From NCBI GenBank assembly GCA_963785035.1, contig CAWATG010000011.1:487663-551662 (forward strand): 64,000 nucleotides of DNA, in the 5' to 3' direction. Numbering within the stretch: the stretch's first letter is position 1; every line of letters begins with the position of its first letter. Positions 1-8,835 of this stretch are shown here, piece by piece. The notes under the pieces are model-generated. The model saw only the letters and a program-made list of their open reading frames with translations, was not told the DNA's origin and did no database searches. This stretch comes from CAWATG01 sp963785035 (GTDB lineage Bacteria; Actinomycetota; Acidimicrobiia; IMCC26256; CAWATG01). The position numbers were made by a program, and so were the translations under genes.

Positions 1-654
1 GAAGGGACTGAGGCGCTCGGGTTGTTGGATCAACCCGGCGAGCAGCGCGCTTTGTGGAAGATCGAGCGCGCCCGCGTCGACGCCGAAGTAGGTACGCGCG
101 GCGGCCTGGGCGCCGTACGCACCAGCGCCGAAGTACACCGCATTGAGATACCGCTCGAGAATCTCGTCTTTGGTGTACTTCCGTTCGAGTTGCACAGCCA
201 TCAGGGCCTCACGAGCCTTTCGCGAAATCGACTTCTCGTTCGTGAGCAAGGCAGTTCGGGCGTACTGCTGCGTGATCGTGGACGCGCCTTCGGCGAAACC
301 GCCGGCTTCTACGTCGTTCGCGATGGCGCGTGCCACCCCACGAACGTCGACGCCGTCGTGTTCGTAGAAGCGGGCGTCCTCGATTGCCACAACCGCCGTT
401 CGCAGAGAAGGCGCCATTGCAGACAGTGGTACATCGCTCCGGTTGACCGCCGCGTGAATCGTGGCCAGGAGCGAGCCGTCCGCCGAGTAGAGCCGGGTCG
501 ACTGCGCGTCGGTGTTCGGCACGTCCACGTCGACGAGATAGCTGGCGCCGAAGAGGAGCGCGCCGATGGTCGCGATGAGCAGCGTCGTCGCAAGGATCAG
601 CCGACCGACGCGGAGGCGTCGGCGTCCACGCTTGGGTCGAGCTCGGGTTGCCAC
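1..654 (-). CDS. Class A penicillin-binding protein / peptidoglycan transglycosylase, N-terminal part (3' end outside window)
   Basis: The minus-strand reading from a GTG at 654 gives 218 residues before it runs off the left edge. It begins with a basic cytoplasmic tail (VATRARPKRGRRRLRVGR), one membrane anchor (about residues 19-38, LILATTLLIATIGALLFGAS) and then the GT51 glycosyltransferase domain. The hallmark motifs are visible: AVVAIEDARFYEHDGVD (catalytic Glu in EDxxFxxHxG), GASTITQQYARTALL and RKAREALMAVQLERKYTKDEILERYLN. The family polymerises lipid II into glycan strands at the outer face of the membrane, and a C-terminal transpeptidase domain would be expected outside the window. 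It diverges from tyrS, with 87 bp between starts. The GTG start is chosen because an in-frame TGA lies shortly upstream; no strong ribosome-binding site is visible. Confidence 0.9.
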   Translation of the reverse strand, partial: MATRARPKRGRRRLRVGRLILATTLLIATIGALLFGASYLVDVDVPNTDAQSTRLYSADGSLLATIHAAVNRSDVPLSAMAPSLRTAVVAIEDARFYEHDGVDVRGVARAIANDVEAGGFAEGASTITQQYARTALLTNEKSISRKAREALMAVQLERKYTKDEILERYLNAVYFGAGAYGAQAAARTYFGVDAGALDLPQSALLAGLIQQPERLSPF

Positions 655-741
655 TGCGCCATTGTCGCTCAGGGTTGCCCCGGCAGCGGTCGCGGTATCG
701 CGTCACGGGCATTTCCGACACGCTTGCTAGCGTGCTCGCCT

Positions 742-1983
742 GTGACCAACCCACGACCGAGCATTGCCGAGCAAGTACGGATTCTGACGTCGGGAGCGGT
801 CGATGTCATCTCCGAGGAGGCTCTCGGGACGCGCATCGCTGACTGCGCAGCGCAAGGACGGCCGATGCGGGTCAAACTCGGCATCGACCCGACGGCTTCG
901 GATCTGCACCTTGGTTTTGCGGTCGTGTTGCGCAAGCTCCGTCAATTCCAGGAACTCGGCCACGTTGCCGTACTGATCGTCGGTGATTTCACGGCACAGG
1001 TCGGTGATCCGACGGGCCGATCGGCCACACGTCCGAGGCTGACCTCCGATGCGGTCGAAGCGTTCGCAGAGACCTATATCGAACAGGTACGACGGATCCT
1101 GTTGCCCGAGCCGGCGCTCGAGATCCGTCGGAACTCCGAGTGGCTCGCAGCGATGGGCATCGAGGATGTGCTGCGCCTTGCGGGTCGTACGACCGTGGCG
1201 CGGATGCTCGAACGGGATGACTTCGACAAGCGTTACAAAGGCGGACAGCCGATCTCGGTGATGGAGTTCCTCTATCCATTGCTGCAGGGTTGGGACTCGG
1301 TGATGGTGCGCGCCGATGTCGAGCTCGGCGGGACCGATCAGCTGTTCAACAACCTCATGGGTCGTGATCTACAGAACCAGGAAGGCCAGCCGCCGCAGAT
1401 CGTGCTCACAACTCCATTGTTGGAAGGCACCGACGGCACCCAGAAGATGTCGAAGTCGCTGGGCAATTACATCGGGATCAGTGAAGCTCCCGCGGAGCAG
1501 TTCGCCAAGCTCTACTCGGTGCCCGATGAGCTGATGGCCAAGTATTTCCGGCTCACGACGGGGTGGCATCCAGACCAGGTCGACACGATCGTCGAACAGA
1601 TCAGCGGCGGCGAGCTCGCACCGGCGATTGCCAAGAGACTTCTGGCTCGTACCGTTGTCGACCTGTACCACGGTGCAGGGGCTGGCGAGGCGGCCGAGGC
1701 GGAGTTCGACCGTGTGTTTCGCTCACGCGAGGTTCCATCGGAGATCGTCGAATATCGCCTCGACCCTGCGGAAGTGGTGGATGGGACGGTTCGACTTGCT
1801 CGGGTCCTGGCACTTGCCGGGCTTGTGCCGTCGAACAAGGAGGGGCGTCGCAAGATCGAACAGGGCGGCGTGCGTTTGGATGGGGAGAAGGTCCTCGATC
1901 CCGACGTGCTGTGCTCGCCAGCAGACCTTGACGGCAAGAGCCTCCAGGTCGGTAAACGTGCATGGGTGCGGATCCGTATTTGA
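742..1983 (+). CDS. tyrS: Tyrosyl-tRNA synthetase
   Basis: The 413-residue product charges tRNA-Tyr with tyrosine in the cytoplasm. Class I landmarks are clear: KLGIDPTASDLHLGF around residues 45-59 (HIGH-box equivalent HLGF), VGDFTAQVGDPTGR, the tyrosine/ATP pocket ELGGTDQLFNN, and KMSKS at about residues 235-239. The C-terminal 65 residues form an S4-like RNA-binding domain (ARVLALAGLVPSNKEGRRKIEQGGV). The reading frame stays open far upstream, but that part lies antisense to the penicillin-binding protein gene and has no family similarity, so the GTG at 742 is preferred; it yields the usual family N-terminus. The second His of the HIGH box is Phe here. It belongs to the TyrZ-like branch judging from LRKLRQFQELGH. 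Confidence 0.95.
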   Translation: MTNPRPSIAEQVRILTSGAVDVISEEALGTRIADCAAQGRPMRVKLGIDPTASDLHLGFAVVLRKLRQFQELGHVAVLIVGDFTAQVGDPTGRSATRPRLTSDAVEAFAETYIEQVRRILLPEPALEIRRNSEWLAAMGIEDVLRLAGRTTVARMLERDDFDKRYKGGQPISVMEFLYPLLQGWDSVMVRADVELGGTDQLFNNLMGRDLQNQEGQPPQIVLTTPLLEGTDGTQKMSKSLGNYIGISEAPAEQFAKLYSVPDELMAKYFRLTTGWHPDQVDTIVEQISGGELAPAIAKRLLARTVVDLYHGAGAGEAAEAEFDRVFRSREVPSEIVEYRLDPAEVVDGTVRLARVLALAGLVPSNKEGRRKIEQGGVRLDGEKVLDPDVLCSPADLDGKSLQVGKRAWVRIRI

Positions 1984-2001
1984 GCGCCCACCAAAGTCCC
2001 C

Positions 2002-2220
2002 GTGGATCACAAGATCTGGGTGCAGGTAGTCGTAGATGAGCCGACCCTGAATCTCAGGACATATCTCAACCCTGCACTGCACGACATGGCCGGGGCCGTC
2101 GAGAGGGTAATCAGGCGGTTCGCTGACCGGTTCCCGAACGACGAGCCGGACTGGCGACGCAAACGACCCTCCTGGTTAAGAGGCTCCGCACGCCTCACCG
2201 AGCACCACCCCCGACCCTAA
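2002..2220 (+). CDS. Small hypothetical protein
   Basis: A 72-residue reading from GTG, 18 bp after tyrS, with third codon positions rich in G/C as in neighbouring genes. The middle part (ERVIRRFADRFPNDEPDW) looks like an amphipathic helix. No domain is recognised and the last 20 residues are low in confidence. It could be a real small gene or a chance opening; no function is proposed. Confidence 0.35.
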   Translation: MDHKIWVQVVVDEPTLNLRTYLNPALHDMAGAVERVIRRFADRFPNDEPDWRRKRPSWLRGSARLTEHHPRP

Positions 2221-2230
2221 AGTCGCTTCG

Positions 2231-2482
2231 GTGAGGGATCGCCGGTCCCGAGTGCTGACCTTCAGCAAGTACGCGGGTTGGTTCTTCACGTTCTTCCTTG
2301 GAGTCGTCGCGATTAGCGGCGCGATCCAGTTCGTCGCAGGGATCGCAACGACTGACCTCAAGAAGACATTGGTCGGGTTCGTTTCGATGCTGCTCGGTGG
2401 CCTCCTGGTTGCCGCTGGACTCATGGAACGCAACCCCTCGGGTGGGGGGCCCGAGTCCGACCCGCGCAAACCGCCGCCGTAG
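2231..2482 (+). CDS. Small two-helix membrane protein
   Basis: The 83-residue product has a short basic N-terminus (MRDRRSRVLTFSKYAG), two hydrophobic helices (about residues 16-40, WFFTFFLGVVAISGAIQFVA, and 47-66, LVGFVSMLLGGLLVAAGLME) separated by TTDLKKT, and a Pro/Gly-rich polar tail. This is the layout of a small integral membrane protein with both ends probably cytoplasmic. The GTG at 2231 is the first possible start. No family is recognised. It follows the small gene at 2002 by 10 bp and could share a transcript with tyrS. Confidence 0.55.
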   Translation: MRDRRSRVLTFSKYAGWFFTFFLGVVAISGAIQFVAGIATTDLKKTLVGFVSMLLGGLLVAAGLMERNPSGGGPESDPRKPPP

Positions 2483-2689
2483 CCCTCCCGGAGCGCTTCC
2501 CTGACACGGAACCCCTAGCTTCGACAGTCGGACAAGTGCCTTTGAGTTGATCGCGGGCAGGCGATCGCGCAAGTAGGGGATCAGCCGGTCGCCTGGGGCC
2601 AGCGCCCGCGTGACGCGTGGTGGTGTCTGTGCGACATTCCGGCCTGGGTGGTCGTTTCGGTGTCATACGCCGCCTGGGAGAATGGGGGT

Positions 2690-3932
2690 ATGGATATCGG
2701 GGCCGTTCGGTTGTTGGGTGAGCAGTTACATGCTCTGGTCGGCGGCTTCGACGCGGCGCGTGTGTGATGGGCGTTTGGCGAAGGAGTACGTAGAGGCCTT
2801 CGCTCGGTTGGAGCGTCTCGCGGTTGCGGGTAAGACGTTGGCGTTGGCGCAGGTTGATCGGACACGGGCCTGGGCCCATGGTGATGGTTCGTCGCGTTCG
2901 ACTGCTGACTGGCTAGCCGCCCAGACCGGTACGTCGCTTGGGGAAGCAATCCGCGAGACGACGACTGCACGGCGGGTTGATGGGCTTTCGGCGACGAAAG
3001 CGTTGTTGCGCGAGGGGCGCTTGTCAGGCAAACAGGCCTGTGAGATCGCCGATGCGGCGACCGATGCGCCCCACGCCGAGGAACGACTGTTGCAACTGTC
3101 ACAGTCCGCCACGTTCGAGGCGTTACGCAAGCAGGCCCGTGAAGACAAAGCCGCGGCAGGTCAGGACCGTGAGCGTGCGGAGCGGCAACATTCGTTGCGG
3201 CGGGCGCGTCGCTGGACCGACCGTGAAGGTATGCGTTGTTACGGCATAGCGTTGACTCCAGGGCAGGCCGCGACGTTCGAACCGACCTGGGACCGGTACT
3301 GCAACCAGGTCGGTAATGAGGCCCGAAAGGTTGGCCTCAAAGAATCAGGCGACGCGTACGCGGCTGATGCGTTGGTCCGGATGGCCGAATCTGCTCATGG
3401 AGACCGACCCGCCGGTGGCGGTGCAGGTTCGTCCGTGACGGCCCATGCGCTGCTACGCATTGATGCCGCGGCGTTGCATCGTGGGCACACCACCGCCGGT
3501 GAGACCTGCGAAGTCGCTGGTATTGGACCTATCGACGTTGCGTCTGCCAAGAAGCTGCTCGGTGATGCGGTTGTCGACATTGTCATCGCCGATGGTGTTG
3601 ATGTCCGGACGGTCGCGCATGCGGGAAGGACAGCGAACCGACACCAAAAAGCTGCGTTGCTCACCAACTGGGAATGCGAAATCCGAGGTTGTGATGAAAC
3701 ACGCAACCTTGAGATCGACCACATCGTTCCGTATGCCGAGAGCGGTATGACGGACCTCGAACATCTCGGACCGAAATGCCGATGGCATCACCACCTCAAA
3801 ACCCACAAAGGCTGGCGTGACAGCCCACGAGGCCCAGACGGCAAACGAACACTCATCAACCCAAACGGACCCGGCCCACCCGACCCGGACCCTGGCATTG
3901 CCGACAGCGAAGTGCCGCGGCTGTTCACCTGA
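2690..3932 (+). CDS. DUF222 / HNH endonuclease family protein, frameshifted near the N-terminus
   Basis: The product resembles the large actinobacterial DUF222/13E12 group, with a helical DUF222 region followed by a C-terminal HNH nuclease fold. The HNH part is complete: the zinc-type Cys pair in WECEIRGCDETRN, the core LEIDHIVPYAESGMTD, and PKCRWHHHLKTHKGW near the end. An ATG at 2690 opens with MDIGAVRLLGEQLHALVGGF followed by DAARV and then hits a stop. The next reading frame continues exactly where the family sequence should (DGRLAKEYVEAFARLERLAVAG). Removing one T from the GTGTGTG run at about 2764-2769 joins the two, so the gene is best read as one unit with a +1 error or mutation. Such proteins are numerous in this class and their biological role is not settled. 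Confidence 0.75.
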
Positions 3933-4024
3933 TTGACGACGGCGCGAAGTGTGACGCAGCGCGCCGGCGTGAGAGCGCCGCCGTGACAGGTCGGCCGTGA
4001 CAGGCGGCCGTGACCTAGGTCGAG

Positions 4025-4456
4025 CTATCGCGGGCTATCGGTGTCGGTTACCGCGACGGCGATCGTGACCGACCCGCATCGTTGCTTCGGTACGCGCAGT
4101 TTCGCGTGGGTTCCTGCGCCCAAGAGCGCGGCGGCCTCGGCAACGCTTCGGGTACCGGTTGCCGCATAGGTCCCTGTACTGGACTGCACGCCCGCCGCGG
4201 TGTCGACCACGGCATCGAGTTCGCCCGCGGAGAACACGAGGAGTGGACGATCCAGACCGGCGAGCGCTTCATGGCCGGCGCGCGCGTCGAGCGTGGCGTA
4301 TGCATCAACGATGCTGGGATCGATGGCTGCGAGGGCGCAGGCGTGTTCGATTCCAGCCTGCACGTCATCGCGCGTTGCGCGAGACGTGAGTCCGATGCCG
4401 ACCACCGTCCGCGTGGTCCGCAGGGTTCGCGCGGTTCGCACCGTCCCTTGGCTCAA
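4025..4456 (-). CDS. cobE: CobE / CbiG C-terminal-like cobalamin biosynthesis protein
   Basis: This 143-residue protein matches the CobE/CbiG C-terminal domain pattern: VVGIGLTSRATRDDVQAG near the start, DAYATLDARAGHEAL in the middle, then LLVFSAGELDAV and RSVAEAAALLGAG, ending with KQRCGSVTIAVAV. The CbiG C-terminal fold assists ring contraction/deacylation steps in corrin synthesis, and CobE is its stand-alone form of less certain role. The start ATG overlaps the cobL stop (ATGA, 4453-4456), so translation is coupled. It is the last gene of the minus-strand cob arm. The N-terminal CbiG lyase domain is not present. Confidence 0.75.
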   Translation of the reverse strand: MSQGTVRTARTLRTTRTVVGIGLTSRATRDDVQAGIEHACALAAIDPSIVDAYATLDARAGHEALAGLDRPLLVFSAGELDAVVDTAAGVQSSTGTYAATGTRSVAEAAALLGAGTHAKLRVPKQRCGSVTIAVAVTDTDSPR

Positions 4457-5697
4457 TGTGTGTGGGGTTCAGGACCCCAACAGATGAACACAGGGTTCTC
4501 GGCCGCGAGTCGCACGCCCAGCTCGCCGATTGCGACGCCACGATTGACGGACACCTCCACCATGTTGCCGAGCTGGTGCCAAGCACTTACGGCGCGGTCG
4601 AGGACGGTGAAATTCGCGACAACGACACCGCCGGGCCGGAGCCGCTTCAGGACGACGTCGAGGACTTCGGGACCGCCTCCACCGATGAAGACGCGATCAG
4701 GATCGGGAAGCGCAGCGAGCGCATCGGGCGCAGTGCCGGTGATCACGTTGATCGCCGCGCCGTGTGCCGTAGCGTTGGCGCTGACGCGTGCAGCGTCCTC
4801 GTCGTGCTGTTCGATCGCGAAGACCGCCAAACCGGGGCGCAACAGCGCGCATTCGATACCGACCGAACCGCTGCCTGCGCCGACATCCCAAAGGACCCCA
4901 GTCGGAGGCAATGCCAACTTCCCGAGCGCGATGGCGCGCGTCTCGGCCTTGGTGATCATGCCGCCCCGATGTGAGAAGGCAGCTTCGGGTCGCCCCCACG
5001 ACAGGCCCGCGTGATCGGCGTCGTAGTCCGGCACGCGAACGACCATCACCGACATCGGGTGATACGAGCCGGCTGCGATCGTCGCCAGGTCGCCGTGCGC
5101 CGTCGTCGTTGCATCACCGATATTCGAGACGACGCTGACCGAGCGTGGTCCGCAACCGGCTTCAACCAACCCGGCTGCAATCCGTTGCGGTGGCGCGTCA
5201 GGTCCGGCCAAGAAGGCCACAAGTGGCGCCCCTTCCGCCGCACAGATCGCGGCTTCGAGCGGGCGGCCGTGCGCAGAGACCACGAGCGCGTCATCCCAGG
5301 AGAGCCCGAGGGTCGCGAAGGCGAGGGAGACCGACGACGGCGCCGGCAGGACCGTGAGGCGATCCGATCCGACGACAGCTCGCAGCGACCGCACGATCCC
5401 GAAAAATCCAGGGTCGCCAGATGCGAGGACACAGACGCGCTCGCCGACCGTCGCGCGCTGCTCAATGCGTGCCAGGACCTCGTCGAGCGGACCCGTGAGC
5501 TCGATTCGGTGTGCCGCTTCGGGGATCGGGACCGCTTCGAGATGCCGTGGCGATCCAACGACCACATCGGCAAGGGCAACGGCCTGGCGCGCACGGTGTC
5601 CGAACGTCTCGCCGCCGATCACGCCGACGACGACGATCGGGCCCAACTCCGGCGGCTGTGCCATATCCGCTTCGAGTGTTGTGTGCGACTCAGGCAT
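4453..5697 (-). CDS. cobL: Precorrin-6Y C5,15-methyltransferase (decarboxylating), CbiE-CbiT fusion
   Basis: CobL methylates C5 and C15 of the corrin precursor and decarboxylates the acetate side chain at C12. The N-terminal CbiE domain shows the tetrapyrrole-methylase pattern (VVVGVIGGETFGHRARQA, then LASGDPGFFG and VVSAHGRPLEA). The C-terminal CbiT domain shows a class I SAM pocket (GVLWDVGAGSGSVGIECA) and PDRVFIGGGGPEVLDV. The ATG at 5697 overlaps the end of cobM by 8 bp and gives about 414 residues, normal for CobL; an ATG at 5664 (MAQPPELGP) is an alternative and an ATG at 5751 a less likely one. No frameshift is seen. Confidence 0.93.
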   Translation of the reverse strand: MPESHTTLEADMAQPPELGPIVVVGVIGGETFGHRARQAVALADVVVGSPRHLEAVPIPEAAHRIELTGPLDEVLARIEQRATVGERVCVLASGDPGFFGIVRSLRAVVGSDRLTVLPAPSSVSLAFATLGLSWDDALVVSAHGRPLEAAICAAEGAPLVAFLAGPDAPPQRIAAGLVEAGCGPRSVSVVSNIGDATTTAHGDLATIAAGSYHPMSVMVVRVPDYDADHAGLSWGRPEAAFSHRGGMITKAETRAIALGKLALPPTGVLWDVGAGSGSVGIECALLRPGLAVFAIEQHDEDAARVSANATAHGAAINVITGTAPDALAALPDPDRVFIGGGGPEVLDVVLKRLRPGGVVVANFTVLDRAVSAWHQLGNMVEVSVNRGVAIGELGVRLAAENPVFICWGPEPHTH

Positions 5698-6496
5698 CGG
5701 TCGAGGATTCGGCAGCGCGAAATGAATGCGCGTAATCAGGGGCGTAGACATGGCTGCGTTGGAGTGGGGAGGAACGGGTCCGATTCACACCCAATGCATC
5801 GCCGACCATGATCAGAACCGTCGTGGTCCTGTCGAGCTCACGAAGGTCACACGCAAGTGTCCCGACGCTCGAGTGCACGATCTGTTCGTCAGGCCACGTC
5901 ACGCGTGAGGCAATCACGACCGGCGTCAACGGTGTGTATCGAGATCCCGGCGCCAACAACTCGGCGACGAGTTCGTCGGGCCGCGCAGCCGAGAGGAACA
6001 CCGCCAACGTCGCGCCTGTGCGGGCATGTTCGGCGATGCCTTCCGAAGTCTGCCCGTCCCAAGTAGGCATCGACGCTGCCGTGCGATGTGCGAGCCGTGT
6101 CATCACCACGCTCTGTGCCACGCCGGGAACGGTGAGTTCGCAGCCTGTTGCAGCCGCCGCGGCAGCCATCGACGTCACGCCGGGCACGATCTCAAAGGGC
6201 CGTTCGTGTTCCACACACCAAGCGATCTGTTCGGCAATGGCCCCGTACACGGCCGGGTCACCCGAATGGAGTCGCACGATGTTGGCGTCTGGATGGGCGG
6301 CGAACACGGCAGTGACCGTCTCCAGGGTCATGGTCTTGGAGTCGTGCAGCACCACCGTGTCGCGACAACGCTCCAGCAAGGCTGGCGATACCAGCGAAGA
6401 AGCCCAGATGACAACATCTGCGTCAGCGAGACGGTCTGCCCCGCGGATGGTGATCAGATCATGGGCGCCTGGGCCGGCGCCGACGAAGGAGATCAT
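5690..6496 (-). CDS. cobM: Precorrin-4 C11-methyltransferase
   Basis: CobM/CbiF adds the C11 methyl group from S-adenosylmethionine. The 268-residue sequence has the family signature: MISFVGAGPGAHDLITIRGA at the N-terminus, IWASSLVSPALL, VRLHSGDPAVYGAIAEQ, and EIVPGVTSMAAAAAATG, followed by the CbiF-type segment TRLAHRTAASMP. The start ATG overlaps the stop of the upstream RHH-cobI gene (ATGA, 6493-6496) and the end overlaps cobL, so the three are translationally linked. The product is cytoplasmic and the reading frame is intact. Confidence 0.95.
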   Translation of the reverse strand: MISFVGAGPGAHDLITIRGADRLADADVVIWASSLVSPALLERCRDTVVLHDSKTMTLETVTAVFAAHPDANIVRLHSGDPAVYGAIAEQIAWCVEHERPFEIVPGVTSMAAAAAATGCELTVPGVAQSVVMTRLAHRTAASMPTWDGQTSEGIAEHARTGATLAVFLSAARPDELVAELLAPGSRYTPLTPVVIASRVTWPDEQIVHSSVGTLACDLRELDRTTTVLIMVGDALGVNRTRSSPLQRSHVYAPDYAHSFRAAESSTDA

Positions 6497-7392
6497 GGAT
6501 CCTCATTTCGGGTCGCGGGGACAATGATCGTCGCGAGGTACGAGGCCGGACGTGACGCTCGGGCCGCCACGGGCTGGCTCCGTTCGCCGGGGAGGCCGAG
6601 CAGTTCGCCGACGACGGCGCCGTCAAGGCGACCATGGGCAGCGAGTCGGTCCGCGATCTCGGGGAGGTGACGGCCACCGCGGTACACGACGACCGTGCAC
6701 GTTGGATCGGCAAGGTCACCTTCGAGGCAGGCGAGATCGTCGGGTGCCGTCACGATCCGAAGGCTCTCCGGAGCGCGTTCGTGATCGTCTTGATCACTGA
6801 GAACCGTGCCAGAGCGTGCTGCAAGTTCCTGAAAGGCCATCACGCCTGGGACGGTCTCGATGACGACATGCGGTCGGCGCCGGTGAACACAGCGCGCAAT
6901 GGTGCTGAAGATCGAAAAGACATTGGGGTCACCCAGCGTCACGACCGCGACGACCTCGTGGCGGTCGAGAGCAACGATGAGCCCGTCGGCGGCTTCTTCG
7001 AGGCCCTGTCGGCGCGAGGCGGCGTCGTCGCCGATGGCGATGGGGAGGCGATCGACGCTCAGGTCGGGGAGTGCGGCCATCACCACCATCTCGGCGCGCG
7101 AGGTGACGTCGTGTCCCGCTGCGGTTGCCATGACTCGGTCTGCGTGGCGAAGTTCGTCGAGCGCCCGGGTCGTCAGAAGGTCGGGGTTGCCCGGGCCGAC
7201 CCCAATGCCGACGAGCCGCGGTCCTGGTCGAGGCGGAGGTTCCGGATGCGTCGCGAACTGTGGTGGATCGCTTCGGACCAGATGCTCGATTGCAGTTCGG
7301 ATGAGTTCGGACTCGGAGTTCCCGGATCTACGCGCGAGCGCGCCGAGCTGCTCCTTGAGCGCTTCGGTGAGGTACACGCTCGTCTTGCGCAT
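6493..7392 (-). CDS. Ribbon-helix-helix domain fused to precorrin-2 C20-methyltransferase-like domain (candidate autoregulator)
   Basis: Residues 1-42 (MRKTSVYLTEALKEQLGALA, then RRSGNSESELIRTAIEHLV) form a textbook ribbon-helix-helix: a short beta strand with alternating polar residues (KTSVYL) and two helices joined by a SGNSESE turn. After a Pro-rich linker (about residues 43-57) comes a full tetrapyrrole methylase (LVGIGVGPGNPDLLTTRAL, VTLGDPNVFSIFSTI, ETVPGVMAFQELAARSG, GAVVGELLGLPGERSQ), closest to the CobI/CbiL C20-methyltransferase type. A second, separate cobI lies at 12.6 kb. Two ACGTAGGG boxes 11 bp apart sit immediately upstream and the same box is inverted before cobG. I infer an enzyme-regulator like PutA. 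The alternative is a working methylase with a vestigial DNA-binding arm. The frame is intact, so the fusion is not an indel artefact. Confidence 0.85.
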   Translation of the reverse strand: MRKTSVYLTEALKEQLGALARRSGNSESELIRTAIEHLVRSDPPQFATHPEPPPRPGPRLVGIGVGPGNPDLLTTRALDELRHADRVMATAAGHDVTSRAEMVVMAALPDLSVDRLPIAIGDDAASRRQGLEEAADGLIVALDRHEVVAVVTLGDPNVFSIFSTIARCVHRRRPHVVIETVPGVMAFQELAARSGTVLSDQDDHERAPESLRIVTAPDDLACLEGDLADPTCTVVVYRGGRHLPEIADRLAAHGRLDGAVVGELLGLPGERSQPVAARASRPASYLATIIVPATRNEDP

Positions 7393-7393
7393 G

Positions 7394-7418
7394 AGAACGT
7401 AGGGTAGACGTAGGGCAT
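7394..7418. promoter_or_regulatory. Putative operator: two direct ACGTAGGG boxes
   Basis: The 48-bp gap between cobB and the RHH-cobI gene carries ACGTAGGG at 7397-7404 and again at 7408-7415, on the plus strand. Their starts are 11 bp apart, one helical turn, which is the usual spacing for paired ribbon-helix-helix dimers. The first box ends only 12 bp upstream of the RHH-cobI start codon as read on the minus strand. The second box continues as GCAT, exactly as in the palindrome before cobG. A binding site for the adjacent RHH protein is inferred. Confidence 0.6.
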
Positions 7419-7440
7419 GCTCTGGCGTGGCTTGAGCGAG

Positions 7441-8810
7441 TCAACCGGCGGCAGCGGGCCCGGTCGCGTTGGTCGCATTGGTCGCGACGGCTCGGACGAA
7501 CGCCTCGCTGAGCCCAGGCGCGCCGCCGAGGTGGACATGCAGGTATGAGGCGAGCAGTCGCTCGTGCGAAAACCCGCCCAACGTCGTACCGGTCCGCGCG
7601 TCGAGGCGCAGGCGCGGTCACCGGTCGGGTCCGTTCGCGAGTAGTGGAACTCATGGCCGCGCAGTGCCGTACCGACGGGACCAATTGGCGAGGGCGCGGT
7701 CGTCGCGCCGGAGCGATAGCCAAGCGTGAGCTGGTCGGTCATGCGCGCGCGGGTGGCCAGGACGCCTGCCATTGCGGTGTCATCAAGTCGTTCCGAGAGC
7801 CAGAGCAGACCTCCGCATTCGGCCCAGACCGTGATACCCGCACGGATGTGCGCGCGCACGTCACTGAGCAGTTCACGATTTTCGCCGAGCGCCTGCGCGT
7901 AGATCTCCGGGAATCCGCCGCCGGCGATCAGGCCGTCGCAGTGCGCGGGAAGGGCGCGGTCGGTGCATGGATCGAACGGGACGAGTTCGGCGCCCGCCGC
8001 GGCGAGCGATGCAAGGTTCTCCTCGTACATGAAGCTGAACGCGGGACCACCGGCAACGGCGATGCGCACCGACGCGACGTGGCGGGGTCGCTCGGGTGGA
8101 TCAACCGATCTGGGTGTTGCGGTCTGTGCCAATGCCACCAGTGCCTCGAGGTCGCAGCACCGCTCGATGGTCGTGGCGACGTGATCGAGCGCGCCGGCGA
8201 TCTCGGCGGGCTGTTCGATCACGGGGACGAGTCCGAGATGCCGGTCCCGCCAGGTCATGTTCGCGTCGCGACGCAACGCTCCGATCACCGGTATTCCGAG
8301 GGGTTCGATCGCGGCGCGCAGCATTTGTTCGTGGCTGTCGCTCCCGACACGGTTGAGGATGACGGCCGCGACGTTGGTGCGCGCATCGAGCGTCGCGTAT
8401 CCATGAACGACAGCCGCAACCGAGTTGCTCATCGAGGAGGCATCGACCACCAGCACCACGGGTGCATCGAGCAGCTTCGCGACATCGGCCGTTGACGACA
8501 GCGTCCCATCCGCCGCGCCGTCGAACAGACCCATGACGCCTTCGACGATGAGGAGATCCCGACCGTCGCCTTGTTGGGCCGCGAGCGCGACGGTTGCGTC
8601 AGCGCCGCACATCCAGGGATCGAGGTTGGTGCCGCGATGGCCGAGTGCCAGCGCGTGATATCCGGGATCGATGAAATCGGGCCCGACCTTTGCGCCGCCC
8701 ACACGTAGGCCGCGCGCTCGAAGCGCTGCCATGAGACCCGATGCGATGGTGGTCTTGCCGACGCCGGAATGGGTACCTGCGATGACGATGCGTCCGCCGA
8801 GCGTGTTCAC
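7441..8810 (-). CDS. cobB: Cobyrinic acid a,c-diamide synthase, frameshifted near the C-terminus
   Basis: CobB amidates the a and c acetate side chains of (hydrogeno)byrinic acid with glutamine and ATP. The N-terminal synthetase domain has a P-loop (IAGTHSGVGKTTIASGL), GPDFIDPGYH and EGVMGLFDG; the C-terminal glutaminase-like domain has VWAECGGLLWL (Cys nucleophile) and LRGHEFHYSRTDP. After HEFHYSR the frame changes: one base is missing around 7611, and the other frame carries LGGFSHERLLASYLHVHLGG and a normal C-terminus ending at the TGA at 7441-7443. The uncorrected frame would run on antisense-like into the next gene. The GTG start at 8810 is 25 bp after cobO. Confidence 0.9.
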
Positions 8811-8835
8811 AGCTGCGCCATCACTGCACGCCTGG

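Noticed and set aside
22..741. A long open frame that would extend tyrS upstream by about 240 residues
   Set aside because: It lies antisense to a well-marked penicillin-binding protein gene and its sequence is Arg-rich without any TyrRS-like extension.
7173..7640. Long C-terminal extension of CobB beyond HEFHYSR
   Set aside because: The extension is antisense-like noise over the RHH-cobI gene, while a normal CobB end is present in the neighbouring frame.
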